The translations under genes and the position numbers were made by a program. A stretch of DNA of 64,000 nt. It comes from Exobacillus caeni (lineage in GTDB: Bacteria > Bacillota > Bacilli > Bacillales > Guptibacillaceae). Positions 62,292 through 64,000 of this stretch are shown here, one piece after another. Where the stretch lies: NCBI RefSeq assembly GCF_005747095.1, contig NZ_SWLG01000007.1:124001-188000 (forward strand), read 5' to 3'. Position 1 is the stretch's first letter; each line of letters begins with the position of its first letter. Under the pieces are notes generated by a model. That model was not told the DNA's origin and did no database searches. It saw nothing but the letters and a program-made list of their open reading frames with translations.

Positions 62292-63080
62292 TTAAATCGG
62301 CTTTTTAGGAAACGAAGGAGACTGGCAACCGTATGAATACGCCAGGCAAAGGAAGCCGCACTTCTCTAGAATTGGCCTGCTCATTGGACTGGCATCCACA
62401 GTAAGGTGCTGATACCCTTCTTCATACGCCTTTTTAGCCCGGATTGCTAAAAGTTCCGAATAATATCCCTTTCGCCGGAATCCCTCAAGCGTACTTCCTC
62501 CCCACATGCTTGCAAAGGAAGTTCCATTCTCTAAATACATCCATGCCGCGCTCACAAGCCGGTTGCCGTCGTAAACACCGTAAAGAAACAGGGACTCAGG
62601 ATTCTCGCGCTTATCTCTCCACAGCCTTTCTCCTAACTCGGCATGAGAAACCTTCCAGACCTCGTCTTCTAAACTGATAATCTCCTCAATTCCTTTTTCA
62701 TCTGTTATTTCCTTTATGACAGGATTGGCTTTTTTTAAAAGCAAAGGGTGTTTGTCATGCAAGTTCATAACCATCAGCGCTTCCGGATCATCAACAGTAA
62801 AGCCTCCCTCCTGAAGAATGTCGACTAAATTATCCGGCTTATCATAGCTATGTACCTTCCACTCAAATTCTTGATCCAGACTTCGAAAATACTCCAGCTC
62901 ATGTTTAATAACTTCTCTTGCATTGTTTTCGTTTAAGTTCGAATAAATAACAAATCCTTTCTCACCAAATTGTGAGATCTGCCTGACCACAAGATCGGTC
63001 TCTTCTCTTTTAAATCCCGGTGTCGTGGCACCACGGCGTAGTTCCCTGTCATAAATTGATTTCAATTCATTTTCTAGCAT
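62292..63080 (-). CDS. GNAT-family N-acetyltransferase
   Basis: A 262-residue protein. The N-terminal half is poorly defined; the C-terminal GNAT fold has motif A FRRKGYYSELLAIRAKKAYEEG (about residues 210-231) and motif B HLTVDASPMSRPILEKCGF. The acceptor is unknown. The RBS AAAGGAG precedes the ATG. It is monocistronic. Confidence 0.85.
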   Translation of the reverse strand: MLENELKSIYDRELRRGATTPGFKREETDLVVRQISQFGEKGFVIYSNLNENNAREVIKHELEYFRSLDQEFEWKVHSYDKPDNLVDILQEGGFTVDDPEALMVMNLHDKHPLLLKKANPVIKEITDEKGIEEIISLEDEVWKVSHAELGERLWRDKRENPESLFLYGVYDGNRLVSAAWMYLENGTSFASMWGGSTLEGFRRKGYYSELLAIRAKKAYEEGYQHLTVDASPMSRPILEKCGFLCLAYSYGCQSPSFPKKPI

Positions 63081-63284
63081 CGGCTATCTCCTTTTATCAA
63101 TTTCCATTAACTATGTAATTCCTTTTATCTTAGGCACGGTGCACCTCAGGAATAATTTGCAATAATCTCTTTATGGCGTTTCATAATCATTCGACAAACA
63201 GAACACAAAACCTTTTGCGTTTTTCTACTAAAAATTTCCTCGGAAATAATGTGGTTTTGTCGAAAAATCGATATTTGGCTGTTT

Positions 63285-63359
63285 TTCGTAGATAAAACAG
63301 AGAATTCGAAGATATATCTTATTTTTCGAAGATATATCTTACTTTCCGAAGATATACAA
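63285..63359 (+). repeat. Type C array: about four 20-bp units with TTCGAAGATATATCTTA core
   Basis: Units begin at 63285 (diverged), 63305, 63325 and 63345, 20 bp apart. Each intact unit holds the perfect palindrome AAGATATATCTT. It lies in the gap 63081-63794, 160 bases before the type B array. Confidence 0.75.
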
Positions 63360-63522
63360 GCATCATGACCACTTTTCCATCCGGCAACTTGGAGCGAAAT
63401 TCATCTGACAGGCTGCAAATCAATAAATATTTGCAGGTCAAGATAACGCTTAGTTGATCCTTTCATTTTTGGAGAGTACTTCTCGGCAATACCATAAATT
63501 CTCCTGAGCTCGTAAAACCTCA

Positions 63523-63711
63523 ACGAACATCTTATAAAGGTCTGTGAACTTCTTATAAACCTCTCTGAACCTCCTATAAACCGCTCCGAACCTCTTATAA
63601 ACCTCTTCGAACCTACTATAAACCTCTCCGAACCTCCTATAATTCTCTCCGAACCTCCTATAAACCGCTCCGAACCTCCTATAATTCTCTCCGAACCTCC
63701 GAACGACCACC
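63523..63711 (+). repeat. Type B array: eight full 21-bp units plus a ninth partial
   Basis: Units begin at 63523, 63544, 63565, 63586, 63607, 63628, 63649 and 63670, with a partial at 63691: a strict 21-bp period. The core is C(C/T)GAACCTC(C/T)TATAA followed by ACC(T/G)CT or TTCTCT. Alternate units (63628/63670 versus 63649) share ATTCTCT or AACCGCT ends, which suggests duplication of a two-unit block. A long minus-strand frame through it (63401-63865) would encode GGSERFI heptads but has no ribosome site and overlaps the pepS-like gene. Confidence 0.9.
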
Positions 63712-63756
63712 CGATCTTCCATAAAACCCAATAATCCTTTTGTTTAACATACAAAA

Positions 63757-63784
63757 AACCGCTGCGCACTATACGCAGCGGTTT
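63757..63784 (-). terminator. Terminator after M29 aminopeptidase gene
   Basis: AAACCGCTGCG pairs with CGCAGCGGTTT over a short loop, followed on the minus strand by TTTTTTGTATG. Confidence 0.9.
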
Positions 63785-63794
63785 CCAACCCTGT

Positions 63795-64000
63795 TTATAT
63801 CGCCCAGTCTCCGTTTCTGAATACCGGGATACGCTCTCCATCTTTCGTTTCTCCGTCGATATCAAGCTCTGCAGAACCGATCATGAAGTCAACATGGCCG
63901 ACACTGTTAGTTACTTCTTTTTCTTCAAGCTCTTCTTTGGAGTATTTGCTTGCACCCTCGATGTTCATTGTGATCGCGTTTCCAAGCGCGATATGGCATG
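63795..64000 (-). CDS. C-terminal end of M29 aminopeptidase (partial)
   Basis: The last 67 codons of a minus-strand gene run in from the right edge and stop at 63795. The frame reads HIALGNAITMNIEGASKYS, then SVGHVDFMIGSAELDIDG and PVFRNGDWAI, matching the C-terminus of M29 (PepS/AmpS thermophilic metalloprotease) aminopeptidases; the His and Asp of HVD are metal ligands in the family. It removes N-terminal residues from peptides. The start and N-terminal domain lie outside. Confidence 0.85.
   Translation of the reverse strand, partial: CHIALGNAITMNIEGASKYSKEELEEKEVTNSVGHVDFMIGSAELDIDGETKDGERIPVFRNGDWAI

Noticed and set aside
63523-63711. CRISPR array
   Set aside because: Period is 21 bp with no unique spacers, and no cas genes are in the window.
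63401-63865. Minus-strand ORF with GGSERFI heptad repeats
   Set aside because: It only translates the 21-bp DNA repeat, has no ribosome site, and overlaps the M29 gene and its terminator.

Overview
The window comes from a low-GC, endospore-forming Gram-positive bacterium of the Bacillaceae. It carries GerA-type germinant receptor genes, a CotF-like coat protein, a GerP-like germination protein, RsbR-type stressosome proteins and several ECF sigma factors. It also has strong GGAGG ribosome sites, frequent TTG/GTG starts and hairpin-plus-U-run terminators. A Fictibacillus/Bacillus-like host is my guess and is not proven. No tRNA, rRNA, CRISPR array, prophage or intact insertion sequence was seen.

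Layout. 1-2.9 kb: end of a germinant-receptor operon. 2.9-4.9 kb: divergent phenylacetate-CoA ligase and PaaI-like thioesterase. 5.1-8.2 kb: Tat-exported PhoD, divergent from tatA-tatC, with a putative PhoP-box cluster between them. 8.2-12.1 kb: MBL hydrolase, small membrane proteins and a first ECF sigma/anti-sigma module. 12.5-18.3 kb: coat protein, methyltransferase, S51 peptidase, a second sigma/anti-sigma module, NlpC/P60 endopeptidase and Nudix hydrolase. 18.4-24.2 kb: DUF4397 protein, RsbR paralogue, cupin, divergent ykrK/htpX and mqo. 24.5-27.4 kb: nucleoside deoxyribosyltransferase-like protein, uracil permease, a 119-bp palindrome, an IDEAL-type protein and a cold-shock protein. 27.6-31.1 kb: arsenic island with arsR-arsB-arsC on one strand and a second arsR, arsI and a Cys-tailed small protein on the other. 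31.4-36.3 kb: hydrolase, V4R-STAS protein, a Nudix pseudogene and membrane proteins. 36.4-40.4 kb: two exported phosphoesterase-family genes between copies of a 123-bp repeat. 40.4-45.3 kb: third ECF sigma module, with a PadR-like protein and a SEDS glycosyltransferase. 45.5-51.5 kb: MntH, MFS/MarR and MFS/ArsR pairs. 51.7-56.1 kb: DUF488, TDT-TauE/SafE pair, M20 peptidase and small membrane proteins. 56.4-64 kb: PepF, methyltransferase, GerP-like protein, LTA synthase, GNAT protein and the end of an M29 aminopeptidase.

The genes are mostly chromosomal housekeeping and stress functions. Recurring themes are envelope sensing (three ECF sigma modules, two RsbR-like proteins, SEDS and LTA enzymes), phosphate scavenging (PhoD, 5'-nucleotidase-like protein, metallophosphoesterase) and metal/metalloid handling (ars genes, mntH).

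The least explained material lies between genes. Tandem arrays of short degenerate repeats have a strict 21-bp period at four loci, in two sequence types, and a 20-bp array lies beside one of them. There is also a four-copy AGGTCAT-type repeat, a 123-bp repeat pair in two convergent junctions, and a 119-bp palindrome. In the ars region three identical-architecture ATCAA-N6-TTGAT palindromes mark a clear candidate regulon. A PadR-like protein next to a sigma factor shares its N-terminus with a membrane anti-sigma factor elsewhere in the window, which suggests an unusual soluble anti-sigma design.
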